This document shows positions 1 to 6,136 of a stretch of 8,372 nucleotides of DNA, piece after piece. The notes beneath the pieces are model-generated. The model saw only the letters and a program-made list of their open reading frames with translations. It did not search any database and was not told the DNA's origin. Each line of letters opens with the position of its first letter. Position 1 is the stretch's first letter. The DNA is from Planctomycetota bacterium (lineage in GTDB: Bacteria; Planctomycetota; Planctomycetia; Pirellulales; Pirellulaceae). The stretch covers positions 1 through 8,372 of the forward strand of contig JAPLNJ010000818.1 of the NCBI GenBank assembly GCA_026692885.1, in the 5' to 3' direction. The position numbers were made by a program, and so were the translations under genes.

Positions 1-39
1 AAAGTGCCCGCGCAGTAATAAGTTGGTCAAACCCTTGTA

Positions 40-91
40 GGACGGATTGGCGATCCGGCCGGTATTTCCCGGCCGGATCGCCAATCCGTCC
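40..91. repeat. Perfect 23-bp inverted repeat with 6-base loop, with nested small hairpins
   Basis: Positions 40-62 are the exact reverse complement of 69-91, with the loop TATTTC between them. Each arm can also fold alone: CGGAT-TGGCG-ATCCG in the left arm and CGGAT-CGCCA-ATCCG in the right. The unit is therefore two mirror-image mini-hairpins that can also pair as one long stem. No poly-T follows on either strand, so it is unlikely to be a simple Rho-independent terminator. It is probably a dispersed REP/REPIN-like element, an inference from its architecture. Confidence 0.8.
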
Positions 92-248
92 CACGGCCAA
101 TTGCTCAAGTCATTTCTGCGCGGCCACAAAGTTGGGGTTGACACGGGAAATTGGCACGGTGGCAAGGGCGAGAGCCTGTTTCGCTGCTTGCCCCGCAGGG
201 GCGCACATGACAGCTCGGGACAACGGCCTGATCGTGATCCACAGGTTT

Positions 249-366
249 TCGCCCCAAAGGGGCAGCCACATAGCAGCCCAGGGCAGAGCGGAGCGGCGTT
301 CGCCGCGTAGCGCCACCCTGGGTTATGCGAGGATTGAGAACACTAGCCCTGAAGGGGCGAAACAAG
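249..366 (+). repeat. ~118-bp GC-rich repeat, copy 1
   Basis: It begins with the hairpin GCCCC-AAA-GGGGC (251-263), contains GCGGCG-TT-CGCCGC (293-306) and a CCCTGGGT segment, and ends with AGCCCTGAAGGGGCGAAACA (345-364). Copy 2 at 409-527 has the same order of blocks in reverse complement. The 22-base ends at 345-366 and 409-430 match at 21 positions. I recall repeats of this general form from planctomycete and other genomes, where they give rise to spurious short hypothetical proteins; that is memory, not a search. Confidence 0.6.
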
Positions 367-408
367 CCTTGGTCACGTCTGACGAACGATGCGCGTGAGA
401 GGGACCGC

Positions 409-527
409 CTTGTTTCGCCCTTTCAGGGCTACCAGGTTGCTTCGCTACCGTACCCAGGGCGTCGCTCTGCGGCTGTCGCCGCGACGCTGTGCCCCGGGGC
501 TGATTTGTTTTGGCCCCTACGGGGCGA
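409..527 (-). repeat. ~118-bp GC-rich repeat, copy 2 (inverted)
   Basis: Read on the minus strand it starts at the hairpin GCCCC-GTA-GGGGC (513-525) and ends with AGCCCTGAAAGGGCGAAACA (411-430), the counterpart of the end of copy 1. The middle part has diverged more than the ends while keeping the CCCTGGGT block. With copy 1 it forms a large inverted pair separated by about 42 bases (367-408). Confidence 0.6.
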
Positions 528-646
528 GAAAACCAGGAACATCCACCGTCTTTGCCGACCAACTTCCGTAAACAATACCTGCCCGATTGCTTTCATCCGC
601 CAACCCCAACTTTGCACACCCTAGGGCGAGGCTCCTGCCGAGGACC

Positions 647-855
647 TTGATCATAACGTGGCGCACACTTGCCCGACGCGCCAGCGAGGGTGCCCCAGAC
701 TTCGCCTCGGTGTTTCGCCTGAGATGTGGTTTCTTGCCGAAACCTACGCCAATTCACAGACATTCACGTCGAGTGGGCCTCAACCACCCTCGTTTGCGTG
801 TCGGGCTAGTGTGGACGGCTGCTAGGGCTAGCGTCTTACGCCACCTTATGATCAA
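647..855. repeat. Large imperfect palindrome with several paired blocks
   Basis: TTGATCATAACGTGGCG at 647-663 pairs with 839-855 (16 of 17 bases). Inside it, the 28 bases at 665-692 pair with 785-812 (24 of 28). Outside, GGCTCCTGCCGAG near 630-642 faces CTCCGCGGGAGC near 861-872, suggesting that the repeat extends to roughly 620-905. The centre (about 693-784) is unpaired and shows no gene. The blocks look like eroded arms of an old inverted duplication or a pair of opposed dispersed repeats. Confidence 0.55.
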
Positions 856-967
856 GACCAGCTCCGCGGGAGCGTCGCACTCCCAAAAGCATGCCCGCGG
901 AAGTTGCCAACTGGATACGGCACTAGCAGTTGCTGCCTGGCTACAAGTTTGATTCGCGTAGACTGCC

Positions 968-1006
968 GTTTGTCCGAGACGTTTGTCCGAGACGTTTGTC
1001 CGAGAC
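968..1006 (+). repeat. Three perfect tandem copies of a 13-mer
   Basis: GTTTGTCCGAGAC occurs three times head to tail without a mismatch (968-980, 981-993, 994-1006). Thirteen is not a multiple of three and no gene covers it, so it is not a protein repeat. Perfect identity points to recent slippage expansion. There are no spacers, so it is not a CRISPR array. Confidence 0.9.
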
Positions 1007-1029
1007 AAGGAAAACGCCGAAACGGCCGC

Positions 1030-1057
1030 GAAAGAAAGCGGCGACAAGTCGCCGCAC
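1030..1057 (-). terminator. GC hairpin downstream of the CHAD gene, possible terminator
   Basis: On the minus strand, 14 bases after the TAG of the CHAD gene, GCGGCGAC-TT-GTCGCCGC (1055-1038) forms a perfect 8-bp stem with a 2-base loop, followed by TTTCTTTC. The position at the end of the ppk1-CHAD unit and the T-rich tail fit a Rho-independent terminator, though the tail is interrupted by C. I have the impression that this same hairpin block is also a dispersed planctomycete repeat, so it may serve as a terminator only by location. Confidence 0.45.
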
Positions 1058-1068
1058 TCCAAAGTTCG

Positions 1069-2007
1069 CTACGCACTCGAAGCCTGCGGGGGACGGTCAC
1101 CGAGGAGGCGGTCGAAACGCTCGCGCAGTTGTTGCTGGCGGTCGGGGGTCCACCACACGGAGAAAGCGGCCCGGCATTGCTCCCAGCGAGTTTGGGCGTC
1201 GGCGAGCAGGGTCTGCAGGTAGGCCACATCTTCGGCGCTGGTCGACAATTCGATCCAGTTCTCGAGCCGCTGCTGGGCCGTGGTGAAGTCGTTCAACTCG
1301 CCCAACTTCTCTTGCAGGCTGACCGTCAGGGGATAGACCTCGGCTTGCAGCAAGTCCTGAAAGGCCCCGCCCAGCAGTTCCATCGTGTAGCGCAGCCTCT
1401 TCACCCAGATCCGAAACTGGTGCAGAGCCTCGGCCGTGGTCAGATCCGCACTGGCGACAAAGAACTCGTCGACCACGCCGCGCAGCCGTTGTACTGCCCA
1501 GGTCCCAAATTGAGGCGTGCCGCGCTCGCTGTCCGCCCCGCGCCAGCGGACGCGTTTCAGCAGTTTGGTTAGGCGTTTTTCTAGCCGCCGGTCGTTGGAC
1601 AGACGCCGGTAGATGTCCACCAGCGGCGGCTGCGCGGAGGCCCGATGGGCTCGCACCCTGGCCAGCAGACGCAGCGCATCCGGATGGGCGGAATCTTCTG
1701 TCAGCCGCGCCGCAAAGACGTCGTCGTCCCGGGCGTCGTTGCTGGCACGGCGAATGCGGCGCAGTTGTTTGTTCAGCCAGCGCGCTCGCCGCGGTGGCAG
1801 AAATTCCTCGAACACGCAGGCCGCCGCGGTCGCCCGCCGCGACCAGGTCCGCAACTGGTGGACGTACTCGACGTCTTCCTCCGGCTTGCAGGCCGCCATC
1901 ACCAGGTAATATTGCAGCGGTGCGAACCGCGACCGCAAGCCGCGTACGGCCACGTCCGCGGTATATTCCGCGGGCGACGCTTCGATCCATTTGGTCACTT
2001 TGGCCAT
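1069..2007 (-). CDS. CHAD-domain protein, likely polyphosphate-associated
   Basis: A 312-residue, largely helical, Arg-rich protein covering essentially one CHAD (conserved histidine alpha-helical) domain. The two diagnostic blocks are visible: VHQLRTWSRRA with His50, and LHQFRIWVKRLRY with His196, each followed by basic residues. RRASNDARDDDVFAARL (about 86-102) and LGELNDF (235-241) match the remaining family signature. There is no signal peptide or membrane segment, so it should be cytoplasmic. CHAD proteins bind polyphosphate through the basic face and associate with polyphosphate granules in several bacteria. The ATG at 2007 is preferred because GGGGAG sits 8 bases upstream. A GTG at 2016 would add three residues and overlap the ppk1 stop (GTGA). 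Either way the gene is directly behind ppk1 and probably translationally coupled to it. No CYTH domain is fused. The family call is firm; the granule role is inferred from family and context. Confidence 0.93.
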   Translation of the reverse strand: MAKVTKWIEASPAEYTADVAVRGLRSRFAPLQYYLVMAACKPEEDVEYVHQLRTWSRRATAAACVFEEFLPPRRARWLNKQLRRIRRASNDARDDDVFAARLTEDSAHPDALRLLARVRAHRASAQPPLVDIYRRLSNDRRLEKRLTKLLKRVRWRGADSERGTPQFGTWAVQRLRGVVDEFFVASADLTTAEALHQFRIWVKRLRYTMELLGGAFQDLLQAEVYPLTVSLQEKLGELNDFTTAQQRLENWIELSTSAEDVAYLQTLLADAQTRWEQCRAAFSVWWTPDRQQQLRERFDRLLGDRPPQASSA

Positions 2008-2012
2008 GCTCG

Positions 2013-4127
2013 TCACTCCCCATTTCCGGCCGCGCGGTAGGGCTCGAACACCGTCCGCTGGGATTGTTCCAATTGCCTCTCGGCATTGTCGGCCAACTGA
2101 TAGAGTTGCTCCTGGTGGCGATGCCGTGGGCTACCTGGCTCCGGACGCAGCCGTTCGTAGGATCCATCCGGGCGCAGCAGACGGCCTTTGACGTTGTCCT
2201 TCCCATAGGATCGCAGGATGGCGATCAGCCGGCGGCGGCTGGCGGGATCTTCGATGGGAATCAACAGTTCCACACGCCGGTCCAGGTTGCGGGACATCCA
2301 GTCCGCGCTAGCGATGAACACCAACTCGTCGCCGCCATGGTGGAAGTACATGATCCGGCTATGTTCCAGATAACGATCCAGGATGCTGACCACGCGGACG
2401 TTTTCACTCAGGCCCGGCACGCCGGGCCGCAAGCAGCAGATGCCTCGGACGTTCAACTCCACGGTCACCCCGGCCCGCGAAGCCTCGTACAGCGCCGCGA
2501 TGATGTCGGTATCGTTCAGCGAATTGAGCTGGGCCATGATCTGAGCGTGTTGGCCCTGTTTCTTCCGGTCGATTTCCGATTCGATCAACTCGATCAGCCG
2601 ATCGCGAAGACTGATCGGGGCGGCAGCCAGCTTGCGGAACTGCTGGGGCTGAGAGTATCCCGTGATGGCGTTGAAGAAGGCGGTGGCGTCCGCGGCCAGC
2701 TCTTCGTTGCAGGTCAGAAAGCAGCAATCGCTGTACAGCCGAGCCGTGACTTCGTTGTAGTTGCCCGTGCTGAAATGGACGTAGCGCTGGATTCCGTGCG
2801 GTTCGCGGCGGATGATGATACAGACCTTGGCGTGCGTCTTTAGATTCTTGACGCCGTAGATCACCTGGACGCCCGCTTGTTCCAGGACGTTGGCCCATTC
2901 GATGTTGCGGGCCTCGTCAAAGCGGGCCTTGAGTTCCACGATGGCCGTGACGTGTTTACCTTGTTCGGCGGCCCGCCGCAGGGCGGCCACGATGGGACTG
3001 TTTCGGCTGGTGCGGTACAGGATGATCTTCACGGCCAGTACGTCCGGGTCTCCGGCGGCTTCTTCGATCAACCGCACCACCGGTTCGAAACTCTCGTAGG
3101 GCAGGCACAGCAGGACGTCCTTCGCTCGCATGACTTCGAACATCGGCGACTTCGGATCGACATCCGGCGAACGGCGGGGCGGCCAGTTCGCAAATTTCAG
3201 TTTTTCGAACCCCGCCAGTCCGGTGAGCCGCATGCAGGCCGACAGATCCAAGGGTCCGCGGGCACGGTAGATCGAGCCGTCATCCACCCCCAGAGACTGC
3301 CGCAGGAAGTCCAGCAACGTCGGGCTAGCCTCGTCCGAGACTTCCAGCCGCACGCAGTCGCTCTCCTTGCGGGCTTCCAGCACTTCCTCCATTTCCTCCA
3401 ACAGGTCCGCCGCCATATCCTCGCGCACACTGAGGTCCGCATTGCGAGTCAGACGGAACGGCGCGACTTCCAACACCCGCTCGCCCGCAAAGAAGCGGTC
3501 GATGAACAACCGCACGACATCTTCCAGCAAGATGTATTCGTACCCGCCGTCGGAAGGCAACGTCAGGAACCGGTTCGGCGCCTGGCCGAACGGAATCAAC
3601 GCAAACCTTGGCGGCTCCCCCTCGGCTGCGGGCGCCAAGACGACGCAGACGTTCAGCGTCCTGCCGCCGACCAGCGGAAACTCTTCCGGAGCGGGCACGG
3701 CCATCGGCGTGTAGACGGCGAAAATCTCCTCCTCGAACACTCGTTGGATGACTTTTTTCTGGCGCCCGGTCAGTCCGGATGGCGTGATTCGTTTGAGGCC
3801 CGACTTGGCCAGACCTGGTTCGAGTTGATCGAGGAAGCAGGCGTATTGGTCCCTCATCATTTGGTGGGTGCGTTGGCTGACCGCCTCCAACTGTTGCAGC
3901 GGCGTCAGCTTGGCCGGATCGCATTTGACGCTGCCCTGCTTCCGCAGTCGTTGGAGACCACCCACACGAACCATGAAGAACTCGTCCAGGTTCGAGCCGG
4001 TGATGGCCAGGAACTTGAGCCGTTCCAGCAGCGGATTCGCTTCGTCCGTGGCTTCGTCCAGCACGCGCTGGTTGAATTCCAGCCAGCTCAGTTCGCGATT
4101 GATGAACTTGGGTAGTTTACGGGTCAT
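2013..4127 (-). CDS. ppk1: Polyphosphate kinase 1
   Basis: A 704-residue PPK1 that reversibly transfers the gamma-phosphate of ATP to a growing polyphosphate chain. The N-terminal block FINRELSWLEFNQRVLDEA (8-26) opens the protein. The catalytic core shows LKTHAKV with His432 and YVHFSTGNYNE with His451; the former corresponds to the E. coli autophosphorylated His435 and the latter to His454. Arg372 (ILYRTS) and Arg402 (LKARFDEA) match E. coli Arg375 and Arg405 with the same offset of three. The C-terminal part has VRGICCLRPGVPGLSENV, LEHSRIMYFHHGGD and SADWMSRNLDRRVE. Length is normal and all key residues are present, so it should be active. The ATG at 4127 is chosen; a TTG at 4139 would add four residues, and neither has a clear ribosome-binding site. 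It lies 419 bp behind the Ppx/GppA gene and leads into the CHAD gene. Confidence 0.98.
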   Translation of the reverse strand: MTRKLPKFINRELSWLEFNQRVLDEATDEANPLLERLKFLAITGSNLDEFFMVRVGGLQRLRKQGSVKCDPAKLTPLQQLEAVSQRTHQMMRDQYACFLDQLEPGLAKSGLKRITPSGLTGRQKKVIQRVFEEEIFAVYTPMAVPAPEEFPLVGGRTLNVCVVLAPAAEGEPPRFALIPFGQAPNRFLTLPSDGGYEYILLEDVVRLFIDRFFAGERVLEVAPFRLTRNADLSVREDMAADLLEEMEEVLEARKESDCVRLEVSDEASPTLLDFLRQSLGVDDGSIYRARGPLDLSACMRLTGLAGFEKLKFANWPPRRSPDVDPKSPMFEVMRAKDVLLCLPYESFEPVVRLIEEAAGDPDVLAVKIILYRTSRNSPIVAALRRAAEQGKHVTAIVELKARFDEARNIEWANVLEQAGVQVIYGVKNLKTHAKVCIIIRREPHGIQRYVHFSTGNYNEVTARLYSDCCFLTCNEELAADATAFFNAITGYSQPQQFRKLAAAPISLRDRLIELIESEIDRKKQGQHAQIMAQLNSLNDTDIIAALYEASRAGVTVELNVRGICCLRPGVPGLSENVRVVSILDRYLEHSRIMYFHHGGDELVFIASADWMSRNLDRRVELLIPIEDPASRRRLIAILRSYGKDNVKGRLLRPDGSYERLRPEPGSPRHRHQEQLYQLADNAERQLEQSQRTVFEPYRAAGNGE

Positions 4128-4172
4128 GGTGCGTTGCAATCAGTGTTTCTAAAGGGACAAAACAGGTCTTGC

Positions 4173-4203
4173 CCGGAACGTTGCGAAATCCGGAACGTTG
4201 CGA
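4173..4203 (-). promoter_or_regulatory. Tandem 14-mer pair upstream of ppk1, possible operator
   Basis: CCGGAACGTTGCGA occurs at 4173-4186 and again at 4190-4203, a perfect direct repeat with a 17-bp period. On the coding strand of ppk1 it reads TCGCAACGTTCCGG and lies 46-76 bases ahead of the ATG, where an operator or activator site would be expected. AACGTT within each unit is palindromic. It could equally be a slippage duplication; no regulator is identifiable. Confidence 0.4.
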
Positions 4204-4219
4204 GTGCTGGCAATCTAGC

Positions 4220-4299
4220 GGGTGGCTGGTGGCTGAGCCTAAGCGAAGCCCCAGCAACCGTGGACTGGGGCTTCGCTTAGGCTCAGCCACCAGCCACCC
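4220..4299. repeat. Perfect palindrome with 35-bp arms and 10-base loop
   Basis: Positions 4220-4254 are the exact reverse complement of 4265-4299, with the loop CAACCGTGGA. A stem this long without a single mismatch is far beyond what a terminator needs and is not followed by poly-T. Arm identity suggests recent acquisition or correction by gene conversion. It is probably a dispersed element; it could form a cruciform in DNA or a very stable RNA hairpin if read through from the gene upstream. Confidence 0.9.
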
Positions 4300-4377
4300 T
4301 GCCACTAGCATTTCACAACATTCCGAGCGAGGCCGACAAAACAATTTCGGCATTTGCCCTTTCCCCCTCACCCCAAA

Positions 4378-4403
4378 CCTCTCCCCGGAGTACCGGGGCG
4401 AGG
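4378..4403. repeat. CT/GA-rich hairpin
   Basis: CCTCTCCCCGG (4378-4388) pairs with CCGGGGCGAGG (4393-4403) with one mismatch in 11 and the loop AGTA. The preceding CCCCCTCACCCC block recalls a widespread bacterial intergenic repeat of the form CCCTCACCCC...GGGGCGAGGG. On the plus strand it is followed by GAGTTGTTTTTC, which would give a T-run, but no plus-strand gene precedes it. Confidence 0.6.
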
Positions 4404-4426
4404 GAGTTGTTTTTCGGCCGCTTAGC

Positions 4427-4544
4427 ATCGGCGCATCAACAACTGTCGGGTTTTCAAAGTAGTCATCACGCTCCGCCGTGATGACATGTCGTCACGGCGG
4501 AGCGTGACGACTACTATGTTTGCGACACTTATTGATGCGCCGAT
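4427..4544. repeat. 118-bp palindromic element: inverted ends around two mirror-image hairpins
   Basis: ATCGGCGCATCAA at 4427-4439 is the exact reverse complement of 4532-4544, and the similarity continues inward for about nine more bases (AA and TGTCG shared). The core has a 28-base left half (4459-4486) and right half (4487-4514) that are reverse complements apart from two positions. Each half contains its own hairpin: GTCATCACG-CTCCGC-CGTGATGAC (4463-4486 region) and GTCGTCACG-GCGGAG-CGTGACGAC (4488-4511 region), both with perfect 9-bp stems. The design, two REP-like hairpins in opposite orientation, resembles a REPIN, with MITE-like ends. No transposase is present in the window. It starts two bases after the stop codon of the Ppx/GppA gene, so it could also protect or terminate that mRNA. 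Confidence 0.75.
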
Positions 4545-4546
4545 CC

Positions 4547-6136
4547 TTACCCGGCGCTCCGCAGCAACACGGACATGCCGAAGATCTCCTTGAATAACGA
4601 GCCTTTCTGCCGTACGGCCAATTGCTCCAGCGACAGGTCATCGGCACCGGACACGGAAATCACGAGCCGACCGCGCTCGCGAGTGCATTGCAGCGCCTTG
4701 ATCCGTTGTGCGTTCGAGCGGTCCAGGGCATCGGCGATCCGCAGCAGCGCCGCCAACTTGGCCACACTGATGCGTTTCTTCCAATCCAAGCCAGCGTAAC
4801 CCTCGTGCAGCGGCTTGGGTGACGAACGGCGGTGGTAGCGTGCGGTCAGCGCCGCCAGCAACAGGTCTTCGCGACTCAAGCCGAACAACTCGCCGTGCGT
4901 AATCAGGTACAGCGAGTGTTTGTGATGGCTGCGGGCACTGACGGCGTGGCCAATATCGTGCAGCAAGGCCGACACGTACAAAAGCACTCCATAGCGGGGG
5001 TCCAACTGGTGCTCCGCCTGCAACGCACGAAACAGCGTCTTGCTCAACTCGGCCACGTGCCGGCCGTGCAATTCGTTGAACCCGAACCGGCGGCCGAAAT
5101 CGACCGCCGAGCGAATAATCTGGTTCGTGAACGTCTCGGTCCACGCTTCCTGCACGACCATCGCCTTGATCAGGCCGTCCCGCAGGTTGATGCCGGAGAC
5201 AAGCACGCTGTCCAGTTGCAAGGCTTTAGCCAGCTGCAGGTAGGCCAACAGCGCCGGTCCCACCGTCTCGGCGTCCGAGTACGCCAGACGCCGCTGGTGG
5301 ACCAACTCATCCACCGACATGCCCAGCAGTTCATCCGTCAGTTTCTGCAGATCCTCAATCGGCAACAGCGCCAGCGATTCCTGGTTCCAACCCGGCAGGA
5401 TCTCCGAGGCGGCGTACCGGACGTCGCCGCCCAAGGCGATCATGGTCAACACGCCCGGCTCCGGCATTTGTTCGCGAAGACTCTCCACGATCCGCTGGAT
5501 CTGGCTTTCCCAGATGTCCCGCTCTTTGGCCGAGGGCGCGTGGTAGGCTTCCAGTGTTTTCCGCATGCGGAGCGAACCCAGCCGATACGTCTGGGCGAAG
5601 GCCACGTTGCCGCTGTACACCACGAGTACCTCGGTGCTGCCGCCGCCCACTTCGACAATCATCGCATCGGAGTTGGACAGCAGCGGTTCGCGTTCCAGCA
5701 GTGGCTGAACGCCCAGATACGTGACGCGATTGACGGCCGCCTCGTCGAACGGCTCGACGTGGAAACCGGTCGCGACAAACACCCGCTGCAGAAACGAGGC
5801 CCGATTGACCGCCTCGCGGACAGCGCTGGTCGCGACGACGTGGACCTGCTCCGCTTGCCGGATGTCGTACTCGTCAAGCAGTTGCCGATAGCTCTTCAGG
5901 ACCCGCACGCATTCCTCGGTAGTGGCCGGATCGATCACGCCCTTGGTGAAGGTGTCCCGTCCGAGGCTCACCGCCTGAACCACTTTTTCTAAGGTTCGAA
6001 CCCGGCCCCCGTCACTGATCTCGGCAATGGCCATGCGGATCGAGGTGGCACCGATGTCGACCACGGCCACCAACTTCGGTGACGGTTTGGCCGGTCCAGC
6101 AAACGCGGTTACGGTTGTCGGTACGTCAGATCCCAT
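4547..6136 (-). CDS. Ppx/GppA-family phosphatase with C-terminal HD-type region
   Basis: A 529-residue cytoplasmic protein, similar in length to E. coli Ppx (about 513) and GppA (about 494). The N-terminal half is the ASKHA fold of exopolyphosphatase / pppGpp phosphohydrolase: phosphate loop 1 VVDIGATSIRMAIAE (25-39, Asp27), ATSAVREA (102-109), YLGV (140-143) and phosphate loop 2 VEVGGGSTEV (161-170), then SGINLRDGLI (314-323). The C-terminal part has an HD-like pattern: His360, LLHDIGHAVS with His393-Asp394, ARYHRR (432-437) and LLRIADALDR (464-473). Family members release phosphate from polyphosphate ends or from pppGpp; the sequence does not decide between them. Two departures are odd: Glu162 replaces the usual Asp of loop 2, and the usual EEAR motif before YLGV is AVNR. 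The ATG at 6136 has no strong ribosome-binding site, and an in-frame TGA six bases upstream rules out a longer N-terminus. It diverges from pstS. Confidence 0.93.
   Translation of the reverse strand: MGSDVPTTVTAFAGPAKPSPKLVAVVDIGATSIRMAIAEISDGGRVRTLEKVVQAVSLGRDTFTKGVIDPATTEECVRVLKSYRQLLDEYDIRQAEQVHVVATSAVREAVNRASFLQRVFVATGFHVEPFDEAAVNRVTYLGVQPLLEREPLLSNSDAMIVEVGGGSTEVLVVYSGNVAFAQTYRLGSLRMRKTLEAYHAPSAKERDIWESQIQRIVESLREQMPEPGVLTMIALGGDVRYAASEILPGWNQESLALLPIEDLQKLTDELLGMSVDELVHQRRLAYSDAETVGPALLAYLQLAKALQLDSVLVSGINLRDGLIKAMVVQEAWTETFTNQIIRSAVDFGRRFGFNELHGRHVAELSKTLFRALQAEHQLDPRYGVLLYVSALLHDIGHAVSARSHHKHSLYLITHGELFGLSREDLLLAALTARYHRRSSPKPLHEGYAGLDWKKRISVAKLAALLRIADALDRSNAQRIKALQCTRERGRLVISVSGADDLSLEQLAVRQKGSLFKEIFGMSVLLRSAG

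Larger units (their letters stand above)
127..614. repeat. Composite element with 14-bp inverted ends and two opposed internal repeats
   Basis: CAAAGTTGGGGTTG at 127-140 has its exact reverse complement at 601-614. Between these ends lie two related ~118-bp repeats in opposite orientation (249-366 and 409-527), so the whole segment is roughly symmetric about position 370-388. An extra GCCCC-GCA-GGGGC hairpin at 190-202 resembles the start of a third, partial unit. There is no transposase and I see no clear target-site duplication. It may be a MITE-like non-autonomous element or a nest of palindromes. The inverted ends and internal copies are directly visible; the idea of mobility is inferred. 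Confidence 0.55.
1..1068. other. Repeat-rich intergenic region without a convincing gene
   Basis: No reading frame here looks like a real protein. The frames that stay open run through GC-rich palindromic repeats, are open on both strands at once and are rich in Arg, Pro, Ala and Gly with no recognisable motif. What the region does hold is structured: a palindrome at 40-91, a segment with inverted ends at 127-614, a large imperfect palindrome at about 647-855, three tandem 13-mers at 968-1006 and a GC hairpin at 1038-1055. The first 39 bases show nothing I can name. It may be a landing zone for several families of short non-autonomous repeats; that is inference from their clustering. Confidence 0.7.
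4128..4546. other. Intergenic region between ppk1 and the Ppx/GppA gene, filled with repeats
   Basis: No gene is supported here. In genomic order the gap holds a tandem 14-mer pair (4173-4203), a perfect 35-bp-arm palindrome (4220-4299), a CT/GA-rich hairpin (4378-4403) and a 118-bp palindromic element (4427-4544) that ends two bases before the Ppx/GppA stop codon. More than half of the gap is inverted repeat. Because both flanking genes read leftward, these structures would be transcribed if the genes share an mRNA. They could instead separate the two transcripts. I cannot place a convincing promoter for ppk1 in it. Confidence 0.7.

Noticed and set aside
47..624. Several short open frames on both strands, 60-99 codons
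   Set aside because: They are translations of GC-rich palindromic repeats, open on both strands, of the type that produces spurious hypothetical proteins.
968..1006. Possible CRISPR array
   Set aside because: The 13-mers are contiguous, with no spacers and no cas genes.
904..1572. Plus-strand open frame of about 220 codons
   Set aside because: It runs from repeat DNA into the antisense strand of the CHAD gene and has no recognisable domain.
1794..4115. Two long plus-strand open frames (1794-2843 and 2877-4115)
   Set aside because: Both are antisense to ppk1, which has every expected motif. Long antisense frames are common where codon third positions are GC-rich.
4832..5992. Plus-strand open frame of 386 codons
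   Set aside because: It is antisense to the Ppx/GppA gene and its translation is rich in Gln, His and Arg without a family signature.
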